This document shows, in pieces, positions 42,742-51,355 of a stretch of DNA of 64,000 nt (positions are counted from its first letter, which is position 1; each line of letters starts with the position of its first letter). This stretch comes from Streptomyces sp. TSRI0281 (lineage in GTDB: Bacteria; Actinomycetota; Actinomycetes; Streptomycetales; Streptomycetaceae): positions 6,749-70,748 of the forward strand of contig NZ_LWLE01000035.1 in the NCBI RefSeq assembly GCF_001905125.1, given 5' to 3'. A model generated the notes under the pieces. That model did not search any database. It saw nothing but the letters and a program-made list of their open reading frames with translations, and had not been told where the DNA came from. The position numbers and the translations under genes are program-made.

Positions 42742-43782
42742 TCAACGCCTTTCCGAGCGCTCCCGGGCCCGCTCGGCCCGCTCGCGGTCGGCGATGTCGC
42801 GCTCGGCGTCCGTCTCGGTGTCCGGCCGGATGTCGATGCGCCAGCCGGTGAGACGGGCGGCGAGACGGGCGTTCTGCCCCTCCTTGCCGATCGCCAGCGA
42901 CAGCTGGTAGTCCGGGACGGTGACCCGTGCGGACCGGGCACCGAGGTCCACGACCTCCACCTCGCTCACCCGGGCGGGCGACAGGGCGTTGGCGACCATC
43001 TCGGCCGGGTCGTCCGACCAGTCCACGATGTCGATCTTCTCGCCGTGCAGCTCGGCCATGACATTGCGCACACGGCCGCCCATCGGACCGATGCAGGCGC
43101 CCTTGGGGTTGAGGCCGGAACGGGTCGAACGGACCGCGATCTTCGTGCGGTGGCCGGCCTCGCGGGCGATCGCGCAGATCTCGACGGAACCGTCGGCGAT
43201 CTCCGGGACCTCCAGCGCGAAGAGCTTCTTCACCAGGTTGGGGTGGGTGCGCGACAGCGTCACGGACGGACCGCGCACGCCCTTCGCGACCCGTACGACG
43301 TACGTGCGAAGGCGCAGGCCGTGGGTGTACTCCTCGCCCGGCACCTGCTCCTGCACCGGCAGGATCGCTTCCATCTTGCCGATGTCGACCAGGACGTTCT
43401 TCGGGTCCTTGCCCTGCTGGACGACGCCGGTGACGACATCGCCCTCGTGGCCCGCGTACTCGCCGAAGGTCTTGTCGTCCTCCGCGTCGCGCAGCCGCTG
43501 CATGATGACCTGCTTGGCGGTGGACGCGGCGATACGGCCGAAGTCGGACGGGGTGTCGTCGAACTCCTTGGCCTCCTGGCCCTCTTCGAGGTCGGCCGGG
43601 TCCTCCTTCGCCCACACCGTGACGTGGCCGGAGTCGTCCAGCTTCACGCGTGCCCGGCGGTGGCTGTGGGGGGTGTGGTGGTACGCGATGAGGAGGGCCG
43701 ATTCGATCGCCCCGACGAGCACCTCGAAGGGGATCTCCTTGCTCTGCGCCAAGCCCTTCAGAAGCTTCACATCGATGTCCAC
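42742..43782 (-). CDS. nusA: Transcription termination/antitermination factor NusA
   Basis: RNA-polymerase-binding elongation factor. The 346-aa product has the N-terminal domain (MDIDVKLLKGL to ~125), an S1 domain (GDVVTGVVQQGKDPKNVLVD), and two KH domains (GACIGPMGGRVRNVMAEL and LSLAIGKEGQNARLAARL). It lacks the C-terminal acidic repeats of proteobacteria, as is normal for Gram-positives. GTG at 43782 lies 2 nt from the rimP stop. Confidence 0.97.
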   Translation of the reverse strand: MDIDVKLLKGLAQSKEIPFEVLVGAIESALLIAYHHTPHSHRRARVKLDDSGHVTVWAKEDPADLEEGQEAKEFDDTPSDFGRIAASTAKQVIMQRLRDAEDDKTFGEYAGHEGDVVTGVVQQGKDPKNVLVDIGKMEAILPVQEQVPGEEYTHGLRLRTYVVRVAKGVRGPSVTLSRTHPNLVKKLFALEVPEIADGSVEICAIAREAGHRTKIAVRSTRSGLNPKGACIGPMGGRVRNVMAELHGEKIDIVDWSDDPAEMVANALSPARVSEVEVVDLGARSARVTVPDYQLSLAIGKEGQNARLAARLTGWRIDIRPDTETDAERDIADRERAERARERSERR

Positions 43783-43784
43783 GG

Positions 43785-44291
43785 CTACGCCTCCTCTTCC
43801 TTCTTGTCCTTGCGGTTGAATTCGATCTCCACGCGCGCCTTGGCGATGTCGGCGAAGGCGACCCGGCGGGACGTGGGCCTGCGGCCCTTGACGCCCGGCA
43901 CTTCGAGGTCGAGTCCTTCGTCGTCGACGGCCAGGATGCGGGCGACCAGCTCGTCGGCGCCCGCTTCGGCGGACAGCTGGAACTTGGCCAGCCTGCCGGT
44001 GGCGCGTACGTAGTGGCGGTGCTCGGTCAGCGGGCGGTCGGCGCCCGGAGAGCTCACTTCGAGGACGTACTCGTCCTCGCCCATCGCGTCGGTCTCGTCG
44101 AGCTTCTCGGAGATCTCGCGGCTCAGCTCGGCGCAGGTGTCGAGCTCCACGCCCTCGTCGGAATCCACGATGATCCGCAGCACGCGACGGCGGCCTGCCC
44201 GGGAAACCTCGATCTCTTCGAGATCCAGCTGCTTCGCGCTGACGAGTGGTTCGAGCAGTCCGCTCAGCCTCTCGCTCTGGGTGGTGCTCAT
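43785..44291 (-). CDS. rimP: Ribosome maturation factor RimP
   Basis: Early 30S assembly factor. The 168-aa product has the RimP N-domain (LDLEEIEVSRAGRRRVLRII, ending EVSSPGADRPL) and the C-terminal SH3-like domain, then an acidic/basic tail (RKDKKEEEA). First gene of the rimP-nusA-ylxR-infB-DUF503-rbfA-truB operon; divergent from the lipoprotein gene. Confidence 0.96.
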   Translation of the reverse strand: MSTTQSERLSGLLEPLVSAKQLDLEEIEVSRAGRRRVLRIIVDSDEGVELDTCAELSREISEKLDETDAMGEDEYVLEVSSPGADRPLTEHRHYVRATGRLAKFQLSAEAGADELVARILAVDDEGLDLEVPGVKGRRPTSRRVAFADIAKARVEIEFNRKDKKEEEA

Positions 44292-44468
44292 CCGGGTGAC
44301 TCCTCGGCCGCGTGTGCTGTTGTGGGGATCGTCGTGCGTCAGGTCAAAGGGTATCCGGTCCCGAGGGGTGTTGCCGTCCGCCGGCCCCGCCTCCCACGGG
44401 TACGCTCGCCTGCGGTGATCACTTCAGGACAGATCCGGTCAGGACCGGTCCCGGCTCGAAGGAGAAAA

Positions 44469-44984
44469 GTGCGGCGCACGGGGACGACGCGCAGGGGGGC
44501 GCTCACCGCGACGGGGGCGCTGGCAGCGGGAGCGGTGCTGGCCGGCTGCGGCGGCGACAGCGGAACCGAGGGCCGCGGGGGCGCCGTGAGTGCCGCCGCG
44601 GTCCGGGCCGAACGGACCCGGCGGGCGACGGCCGCCCGGACCGGTGCCGAGCTGCTCGCCCGGTACGAGGACGTCGCCACGGCCCACCCGGCGACCGCGG
44701 CGGGGCTCGCCCCCCTGCGGGCGGCCGTGGGGGCACACGTGAAGGCCCTCCTGGAGGGCGCCGGGAAGGCGCAGTCGCTCTCCTTCGTCAGGACGCCCCC
44801 CGTGACCGACGCGAAGAGTGCGGTGCAGGAGCTGGCCGCGGCGGAACGGCGGGCAGCCGACGCCCACACCAAGGCGCTGCTGACGGCGGAGCCGGAGCTG
44901 GCCCGGCTGCTGGCCTCGGTCGCCGCGGCCTCCGCGGCCCACGCGTATCTGCTCACCGAACTGGCCAAGGAGACCTCGTCATGA
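44469..44984 (+). CDS. Predicted lipoprotein, ferritin-like helical, function unknown
   Basis: A 171-aa exported protein: basic N-terminus with a Tat-like TTRRGALT, hydrophobic core, and lipobox LAGC, so Cys ~26 is predicted to be lipidated. The mature part is Ala-rich and helical. GTG at 44469 is chosen because AAGGAG lies about 6 nt upstream and starts the signal peptide. Its stop overlaps the start of the DUF4439 gene by 4 nt (ATGA). No catalytic motif seen; surface partner of the DUF4439 protein is inferred from coupling. Confidence 0.82.
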   Translation: MRRTGTTRRGALTATGALAAGAVLAGCGGDSGTEGRGGAVSAAAVRAERTRRATAARTGAELLARYEDVATAHPATAAGLAPLRAAVGAHVKALLEGAGKAQSLSFVRTPPVTDAKSAVQELAAAERRAADAHTKALLTAEPELARLLASVAAASAAHAYLLTELAKETSS

Positions 44985-45490
44985 CCACGCAGCCCGGGAA
45001 CGAGGACAAGCCCGCACCCGCCCTGGCCGCCGCACAGGCCGCGCTCGCCGCCGAGCACGCCGCGGTGTACGGCTACGGGGCGCTGGGCGGCCGGGTCGCC
45101 GGGAAGCGGCGCGGCGAGGCCGGGGCGGCGCACGACGGCCACCGGGCCCGCCGTGACGCACTGGTGCGCACCGTGCGTGACCTGGGCGGTACGCCGGTCG
45201 CGGCGGACGCCGCGTACGCTCTGCCGTTCGCGGTGGCGGACTCGGCGTCGGCGGTGCGGCTGGCCGCGGTGCTCGAGGACCGGGTCGCCGGTGTCTACTC
45301 CGATCTCGTACGCGCCGCCGAGGGGCCGCTGCGGCGGGAGGCCGCGGGCGCCCTGCGCGAGGCCGCCGTGCGCGCGGCCCGCTGGCGGGGCAGCGGCGTA
45401 GCCTTTCCTGGGCTTGCCGAGCGGGCCACCGGCCGCGAACCGGTCGCGTCGGCGCCCGTGGAGGCCGCCGGGGCCGACGGGACGCACTGA
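44981..45490 (+). CDS. DUF4439 ferritin-like domain protein
   Basis: A 169-aa cytosolic four-helix protein of the DUF4439 ferritin-like family: ALAAEHAAVYGYGALGGRV with a Glu-His pair in helix 1, HRARRDALVRTVRDLGGTP, and AVLEDRVAGVYSDLVRAA. Whether the diiron ligands are complete cannot be judged by eye. It is translationally coupled to the upstream lipoprotein and lies 29 nt before the APH-fold gene. Confidence 0.85.
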   Translation: MTTQPGNEDKPAPALAAAQAALAAEHAAVYGYGALGGRVAGKRRGEAGAAHDGHRARRDALVRTVRDLGGTPVAADAAYALPFAVADSASAVRLAAVLEDRVAGVYSDLVRAAEGPLRREAAGALREAAVRAARWRGSGVAFPGLAERATGREPVASAPVEAAGADGTH

Positions 45491-45519
45491 AGAAGGCTCT
45501 GAAAGGGAACAAGGCACGT

Positions 45520-46443
45520 ATGGGTTTCGAACCGCCGCAGCGTCTGGTGCGAGCGCTCGGTGAGATGTACGGGGACGCCGTCGCCGCCGACTGGCTCGGC
45601 CGGCTCCCCGCACTCACCGAGGAGGCACTGACCGGGAACGGACGGAATCTGTCCGTCGAACGGGCGGTCGCCCCCGGTGGACGCAGCGGCCTGGTGCTGC
45701 TGGTGCGGCGGCCCGACGGGACCCCGGCCGTGCTGAAGATCGCCCCGCCGGCGGCCGGGCCCGAGCACGAACGGGCGGCGCTGGCCCACTGGAACGGCTG
45801 GGGCGCGGTACAGCTCCTGGACCTTCCGGGCGCCGGCGCGGCACCGTCCGGCGGGCTGCTGCTGGAGCGGCTGCACCACGAGGTGTCGCTGCGTTCGCTG
45901 CAGGAGGCGAAGGCCCTGCTGGAGGCGGCGGGCACGGTGCGACGGCTGTGGGTCGAACCGCCCGCCGGACACGCTTTCGAGACGGTCACCGAGCGGACCG
46001 CCCGTCAGGCGGGCCCGATGCGGGCCGCCGCCGAGGCGGACCCGGTACTGGCCCCGCTCGTCTCCGCGGCCCTGGCCGCTCGCGAGGAGTTGGTCGCCCA
46101 CGCCCCCGAACTCCTGCTGCTGCACGGCAACTTCCGCCAGAGCAAGGTGCTGTCGGGTGAGCGCGCGCCGTGGCTGACGGTCGGACCGGAGCCGCTGGTG
46201 GGTGAGCGCGCCTATGACCTGGCGCGGCTGGTGCGCGACCGGGTGGAGGATCTGATCGCCTCGCCCGGCGGCCCGGTGACGGCCCGCCGGAGGGTCAAGA
46301 AGCTCGCGGAGTCGCTGGATGTGGAGCAGGAACGGCTGCACGGCTGGACGCTGTTCCGGGCGGTGGAGTCGGGCACCCGGGCGCTGTCCGAGGGACGGCG
46401 GCAGACGGGCGAGCTGACGCTGGAGTTCGCGGGGTGGCTGTAG
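45520..46443 (+). CDS. APH(6)-family protein, predicted pseudokinase
   Basis: A 307-aa protein of the aminoglycoside/hydroxyurea phosphotransferase fold. The ATP-site Lys73 (AVLKIAPP) and the helix-C Glu (EHERAALAHW) are kept, and the C-terminal PLVGERAYDLARLVRDR matches streptomycin 6-kinase-like proteins. The catalytic loop, normally HGDLHxxN, reads HGNFRQSK: Asp becomes Asn204 and the Mg-binding Asn becomes Lys209. The metal Asp of the IDPKP motif is Gly222 (VGPEP). Catalysis by the normal mechanism is therefore unlikely. It follows the lipoprotein/DUF4439 pair and probably belongs to their unit. Confidence 0.85.
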   Translation: MGFEPPQRLVRALGEMYGDAVAADWLGRLPALTEEALTGNGRNLSVERAVAPGGRSGLVLLVRRPDGTPAVLKIAPPAAGPEHERAALAHWNGWGAVQLLDLPGAGAAPSGGLLLERLHHEVSLRSLQEAKALLEAAGTVRRLWVEPPAGHAFETVTERTARQAGPMRAAAEADPVLAPLVSAALAAREELVAHAPELLLLHGNFRQSKVLSGERAPWLTVGPEPLVGERAYDLARLVRDRVEDLIASPGGPVTARRRVKKLAESLDVEQERLHGWTLFRAVESGTRALSEGRRQTGELTLEFAGWL

Positions 46444-46540
46444 GCACCCGCCCCGGCAGGGCGCCGACCGGGGGTGCGCCCCGGCCCGCTGCCCTGCCGG
46501 CCGGCGGGGTCCCGGCCCCGATGCCGCCCGATCGCTGCGA

Positions 46541-46575
46541 AAAGCCCCCGCGCACCTGAGGTGCGCGGGGGCTTT
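46541..46575. terminator. Bidirectional terminator between APH-fold gene and proS
   Basis: Perfect 17-bp inverted repeat (AAAGCCCCCGCGCACCT and complement) with A/T-rich ends on both sides, located between convergent genes. Confidence 0.88.
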
Positions 46576-46598
46576 CGTCGTCCGTGCGGGCGGTCGGA

Positions 46599-48302
46599 TC
46601 AGCCCTGGTCGGCGATGAGGCGGGCGATCGCCTCGTCGACGGTCAGCTCCTCGCGCTCGCCGGTGCGGCGGTCCTTCAGTTCCAGGACGCCCTCGGCGGA
46701 GCGGCGGCCCGCGACCAGGATCTTCGGTACGCCGATCAGCTCGGCGTCGGTGAACTTCACGCCGGGCGAGACGCCCGCGCGGTCGTCGACCATGACCCGG
46801 ACGCCCGCCGCGTTGAGCTTCTCGGAGACGTCGAGGGCCAGCTCCGTCTGGAGGGCCTTGCCCGCGGCGACGACGTGGACGTCGGCCGGGGCGATCTCGC
46901 GGGGCCAGCACAGGCCCTTGTCGTCGGCGGTCTGCTCGGCGAGCGCGGCCACCGCACGGGAGACGCCGATGCCGTACGAGCCCATCGTGACCCGGACCGG
47001 CTTGCCCTGCCGGCCGAGCACGTCGAGCTGGAAGGCGTCGGCGAACTTGCGGCCGAGCTGGAAGATGTGGCCGATCTCGATGGCACGGTCCAGCTGGAGG
47101 CCGGTGCCGCAGTTGGGGCAGGGGTCGCCCGCCTCGACCACGACGACGTCGAGGTAGTCCTCGACCTCGAAGTCGCGGCCCGCGACGACGTTCTTCGCGT
47201 GGGTGCCGGGCTTGTTCGCGCCGGTGATCCAGGCGGTGCCCGCGGCGATGCGGGGGTCGGCGATGTAGCGGACCTTCTCCAGACCCTGCGGGCCGACGTA
47301 GCCGCGCACCAGGTCGGGGCGGTCGACGAAGTCCTCGGCGGTGACCAGCTCGACCACGGCGGGGGCCAGGTGCTCGCCGAGCTTGCCCAGGTCGACCTCG
47401 CGGTCACCGGGGACGCCCACGGCGACGATCTCGCCGTCGACCTTGACCAGGAGGTTCTTCAGCGTGGCGGAGGCCGGGACGCCGAGGTGGGCGGCCAGGG
47501 TCTCGATGGTCGGGGTGTCGGGGGTGTCCAGCTCCTCGACGGGGCCGGTCGCGGAGCTGTCGACGGCGGTGGCCTTGAAGGTCACGGCCTCCGTGTTGGC
47601 GGCGTAGTCGCAGGCGGGACAGTCGACGAAGGTGTCCTCACCGGCCGGGGCGGGGGCGAGGAACTCCTCGGACGCGGAGCCGCCCATCGCGCCGGAGACG
47701 GCGGAGACGATGCGGTGGTCGAGGCCCAGGCGCTCGAAGATCCGGATGTAGGCGTCGCGGTGAAGCTGGTACGCCTCGGCCAGACCCTCGTCGGTGGTGT
47801 CGAAGGAGTACGAGTCCTTCATCTGGAACTCGCGGCCGCGCAGCACACCGGCGCGGGGGCGGGCCTCGTCGCGGTACTTGGTCTGGATCTGGTAGAGGAT
47901 CACGGGCAGGTCCTTGTAGGACGAGCACATGTCCTTGACGACCTGGGTGAAGATCTCCTCGTGCGTGGGGCCGAGCAGATAGTCGGCGCCCTTGCGGTCC
48001 TTGAGCTTGAAGAGCAGGTCGCCGTACTCCTCGTACCGCCCGCTGGCGTCGTACGCCTCCTTGGGCAGCAGCGCGGGCAGCAGGACCTCCTGGCCGCCGA
48101 TGGCGTCCATCTCCTCGCGGACGACGCGGGTGATGTTCTCCAGGACCTTCTTGCCCAGCGGCAGCCAGGACCAGATGCCGGCGGCGGTGCGACGTACGTA
48201 TCCGGCCCGGACGAGCAGCTTGTGGTTGAGCGTCTCGGCGTCCGCCGGGTCGTCGCGCAGTGTCTTGATCATCAATCGGGACATGCGCTGGACCTGGGCC
48301 AT
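46599..48302 (-). CDS. proS: Prolyl-tRNA synthetase
   Basis: Class II aminoacyl-tRNA synthetase charging tRNA-Pro. The 567-aa product is the bacterial long form: motif 1 region (AGIWSWLPLGKKVLENI), motif 2 (YRDEARPRAGVLRGREFQMKD, split here as RDEARPR and GREFQMKD), the inserted cis-editing domain (about 230-400), motif 3 (GSYGIGVSRAVAALAEQ) and the anticodon-binding C-terminus. ATG start at 48302. Confidence 0.97.
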   Translation of the reverse strand: MAQVQRMSRLMIKTLRDDPADAETLNHKLLVRAGYVRRTAAGIWSWLPLGKKVLENITRVVREEMDAIGGQEVLLPALLPKEAYDASGRYEEYGDLLFKLKDRKGADYLLGPTHEEIFTQVVKDMCSSYKDLPVILYQIQTKYRDEARPRAGVLRGREFQMKDSYSFDTTDEGLAEAYQLHRDAYIRIFERLGLDHRIVSAVSGAMGGSASEEFLAPAPAGEDTFVDCPACDYAANTEAVTFKATAVDSSATGPVEELDTPDTPTIETLAAHLGVPASATLKNLLVKVDGEIVAVGVPGDREVDLGKLGEHLAPAVVELVTAEDFVDRPDLVRGYVGPQGLEKVRYIADPRIAAGTAWITGANKPGTHAKNVVAGRDFEVEDYLDVVVVEAGDPCPNCGTGLQLDRAIEIGHIFQLGRKFADAFQLDVLGRQGKPVRVTMGSYGIGVSRAVAALAEQTADDKGLCWPREIAPADVHVVAAGKALQTELALDVSEKLNAAGVRVMVDDRAGVSPGVKFTDAELIGVPKILVAGRRSAEGVLELKDRRTGEREELTVDEAIARLIADQG

Positions 48303-48338
48303 GGTGAACTCCTGCTCGCAAGGGTGGTGTGGCCGAGA

Positions 48339-48944
48339 TTAGCCGGGCGCCCCGTGCGGGCGGAAATCGATTCGGTCCGGGCGGCGCAGCGGCAGGGGTG
48401 CTCCCATCACCGCGTACGGCAGCGGAGCGCTCGGGAAGACCACCTGACGGGCCAGGTCCTGATAGCCCAGCGCGCGGTACAGACCGCGTGCCGGGCTCTC
48501 CGTGTCGATCGCGGAGAGGATGGAGCGGGGGTGGTCGACGGCGTCGGTGATGGTGGTGATCAGGGCCCGGCCGATACCGCGCTGCTGGTGGTCCGGGTGG
48601 ACATGGAGCTCGGTGATCACGAACGAGTCGTCGAGCCAGCCGTCGGAGCCGGTGGCCCGGAGATAGGGCTCGACGACGGTGGACCACCAGTGGGTGCGGC
48701 TGTTGGGCAGGCCGTAGACGAAGCCGACGAGCCGCCCGGTGGGGGTGGTGGCGCCGAGGGCCCGCGCGAAGGGATGGTCGAGGTGTCTGAGGACGATGTG
48801 GCGGCGCACGTCGATCTCGTCCTGGCTGAGGCCGAAGGCGACGGCCTGGACGAGCAGGGCTTCGTCGACCCGTGCGGCCAGATCGAGCGGGCCGATCACG
48901 ATGCCGGGGATTCCGGGGTCGTTCCCGGGGACTGCTGCTGCCAT
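48339..48944 (-). CDS. GNAT family N-acetyltransferase
   Basis: A 201-aa acetyltransferase of the GNAT superfamily. The acetyl-CoA-binding motif A is clear: FVITELHVHPDHQQRGIGRAL, i.e. the R/QxxGxG/A loop QRGIGRA at about residue 122-128. The substrate is unknown. It starts 29 nt downstream of the second GNAT gene and ends 36 nt before proS, so ispG-side genes and proS may be read through. Confidence 0.9.
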   Translation of the reverse strand: MAAAVPGNDPGIPGIVIGPLDLAARVDEALLVQAVAFGLSQDEIDVRRHIVLRHLDHPFARALGATTPTGRLVGFVYGLPNSRTHWWSTVVEPYLRATGSDGWLDDSFVITELHVHPDHQQRGIGRALITTITDAVDHPRSILSAIDTESPARGLYRALGYQDLARQVVFPSAPLPYAVMGAPLPLRRPDRIDFRPHGAPG

Positions 48945-48973
48945 GCGCGAACCCTACTGGCCCGTTCGCACGG

Positions 48974-49819
48974 TCAGAACAGCACGCTCATGAAGGCGCC
49001 GACCTCGCGGAAGCCCACGCGGCTGTATGCCTTGCGTGCGGGGGTGTTGTAGTCGTTCACGTACAGGCTGACGACCGGTGCCACATCGGCCAGCGCATGG
49101 GCCAGGACGGCCGCCATGCCCGTCTCGGAGAGGCCGCGGCCACGGAATTCGGGGGCGACCCAGACGCCCTGGATCTGGCATGCCTGGGTGGTGGTGGCGC
49201 CGATCTCCGCCTTGAAGAGGACCTTGCCGTCCTCGATACGGGCGAAGGAGCGGCCGGAGCCGATCAGTTCGGCGACGCGTGCCTGGTAGAGGAGCCCGCC
49301 GTCGCCCGCCAGCGGGGAGATCCCGACCTCCTCCGTGAACATCGCCACGCAGGCCGGCATCACGATGTCCATCTCGTCCTTGCGGATGCGGCGTACGAAG
49401 GGGTCGGGCGCCACCTCGGCGGACAGGCTCTCGGTGACCATCAGCGGCTGGTTGGCCCGGACCTCGCGGGCGGGGCCCCAGCCGGGTTCCAGCAGGCGCC
49501 ACAGCTGGGCGGTGGGCCCGGCGGGGCCGACGATCGAGGAGCAGCGGCGGCCGGCCCTGCGGGCGCGGTCGGCGAAGGCCCTGACGGCTTCCGGTCCGGC
49601 GCAGACGGGGACGAGATTGGCCCCGGAGTAGCAGAGCGAGCGCAGCCTGCCGTCGGCGTACCAGCCCCACATCTCACCGCCGAGGCGCCAGGGATCGAGT
49701 CCGGCGGCCTGCACGCGCGAGGTCACAAAGGCATTGGCCACGGGCTCGCTCTCCAGGATGGCGAGCGCTGCGCCGAGGTCGCTGGGTTCGAGGACCCGGG
49801 TGGTGGTCTGCGTCAACAC
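48974..49819 (-). CDS. GNAT family N-acetyltransferase with DUF4081 domain
   Basis: A 281-aa protein: the N-terminal ~130 residues match the DUF4081-type domain that accompanies actinobacterial GNATs (EPVANAFVTSRVQAAGLDP), and the C-terminal GNAT domain holds QGVWVAPEFRGRGLSETGM and SLYVNDYNTPARKAYSRVGF. GTG start at 49819. The target is unknown. It lies between ispG and the other GNAT gene. Confidence 0.9.
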   Translation of the reverse strand: MLTQTTTRVLEPSDLGAALAILESEPVANAFVTSRVQAAGLDPWRLGGEMWGWYADGRLRSLCYSGANLVPVCAGPEAVRAFADRARRAGRRCSSIVGPAGPTAQLWRLLEPGWGPAREVRANQPLMVTESLSAEVAPDPFVRRIRKDEMDIVMPACVAMFTEEVGISPLAGDGGLLYQARVAELIGSGRSFARIEDGKVLFKAEIGATTTQACQIQGVWVAPEFRGRGLSETGMAAVLAHALADVAPVVSLYVNDYNTPARKAYSRVGFREVGAFMSVLF

Positions 49820-49997
49820 GAGGGGGCCTCACCATACGGTCTGCTGATTTCCGCACTGTACCGAACAAGGCTGTGGGGCGCCGCTCGCATGGGGGTACGG
49901 GACCGGGCGGTGCTCCGGGCACGGGCCCGCCCGGAGACGGCCGCGCCCCGCGGGACACGGGGTCCGGCGGGGCACGGCAACGGGAAGGAGCTGCGGG

Positions 49998-51152
49998 TCA
50001 GCTGATGGAGACCTCGGGTTCGCCGGACGGGATGCCGTCCTTCTCCATCTGCTCGGCGATCTTCAGGGCTTCTTCGATGAGGGTCTCGACGATCTTCGAT
50101 TCCGGTACGGTCTTGATGACCTCGCCCTTCACGAAGATCTGGCCCTTGCCGTTCCCGGAGGCCACCCCGAGGTCCGCCTCGCGGGCCTCACCGGGACCGT
50201 TGACGACACAGCCCATCACGGCGACCCGCAGCGGGACCTCCATGCCCTCAAGACCGGCACTGACCTGGTCCGCCAGCTTGTACACATCCACCTGCGCCCG
50301 GCCGCACGACGGGCAGGACACGATCTCCAGCCGCCGCTGCTTCAGGTTCAGCGCTTCCAGGATCTGCAGGCCGACCTTGACCTCCTCGACCGGCGGCGCC
50401 GACAGGGACACCCGGATCGTGTCCCCGATGCCCTCCGAGAGCAGCGCGCCGAACGCGACGGCCGACTTGATCGTGCCCTGGAACGCCGGGCCCGCCTCCG
50501 TCACACCGAGGTGCAGCGGGTAGTCGCTCTGCGCGGCCAGCTGACGGTAGGCGTTGACCATGACGACCGGGTCGTTGTGCTTCACCGAGATCTTGATGTC
50601 GCCGAAGCCGTGCTCCTCGAAGAGCGACGCCTCCCACAGCGCCGACTCCACCAGAGCCTCGGGGGTGGCCTTGCCGTACTTCTTCAGCAGCCGCGCGTCC
50701 AGCGAGCCCGCGTTCACGCCGATCCGGATCGGCGTACCCGCGTCACCGGCCGCCTTCGCGATCTCCTTGACCTTGTCGTCGAACTGCTTGATGTTGCCCG
50801 GGTTCACCCGGACCGCCGCGCAGCCCGCGTCGATCGCCGCGAAGACGTACTTCGGCTGGAAGTGGATGTCCGCGATGACCGGGAGCTGCGACTTCCGCGC
50901 GATCGTCGCCAGCGCGTCGGCGTCGTCCTGCGTCGGGCAGGCCACCCGCACGATCTGGCAGCCGGAGGCCGTCAGCTCGGCGATCTGCTGGAGCGTCGCA
51001 CCGATGTCCGACGTACGCGTCGTCGTCATCGACTGCACGGACACGGGTGCGTCCCCGCCGACCGCGACCGATCCGACCTGGATCTTTCGACTGACCCTTC
51101 GGTCGGCGAGCTTGGTCGGAACGGCCGGCATTCCGAGAGAAATCGCAGTCAT
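49998..51152 (-). CDS. ispG: 4-hydroxy-3-methylbut-2-enyl diphosphate synthase (IspG/GcpE)
   Basis: Iron-sulphur enzyme of the MEP isoprenoid pathway, converting MEcPP to HMBPP. The 384-aa product has the TIM-barrel half (TASGCQIVRVACP, VIADIHFQPKY) and the cluster-binding half with cysteines C280 and C283 (SCPSCGRAQ) and C315 (MGCVVNGPGEA). It lies downstream of rseP and dxr, so two non-adjacent MEP steps share the region. Confidence 0.97.
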   Translation of the reverse strand: MTAISLGMPAVPTKLADRRVSRKIQVGSVAVGGDAPVSVQSMTTTRTSDIGATLQQIAELTASGCQIVRVACPTQDDADALATIARKSQLPVIADIHFQPKYVFAAIDAGCAAVRVNPGNIKQFDDKVKEIAKAAGDAGTPIRIGVNAGSLDARLLKKYGKATPEALVESALWEASLFEEHGFGDIKISVKHNDPVVMVNAYRQLAAQSDYPLHLGVTEAGPAFQGTIKSAVAFGALLSEGIGDTIRVSLSAPPVEEVKVGLQILEALNLKQRRLEIVSCPSCGRAQVDVYKLADQVSAGLEGMEVPLRVAVMGCVVNGPGEAREADLGVASGNGKGQIFVKGEVIKTVPESKIVETLIEEALKIAEQMEKDGIPSGEPEVSIS

Positions 51153-51293
51153 GCGCTGAGCATCCCCAAGGTGTGGATCAAGGTGCGGATCAAGGTGGGC
51201 AGGGGTCCCGGGATCGGCGGGCCCCGGCCTTCGAGGTTACGGCACCGGAGCCGGGGCGGACGCATCACGTCGCCAGGGCAATCCGGTGACGGC

Positions 51294-51322
51294 CCGCCGG
51301 ACACCAGGTGGGTGTCCGGCGG
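51294..51322 (-). terminator. Hairpin after rseP
   Basis: Perfect 12-bp stem (CCGCCGGACACC and complement) with a 5-nt loop, 34 nt beyond the rseP stop, in the 203-bp gap before ispG. Suggests partial termination and a separate ispG promoter. Confidence 0.7.
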
Positions 51323-51355
51323 CCACCTGAGCGACTGCCGGGGCGGACGGTGCGG

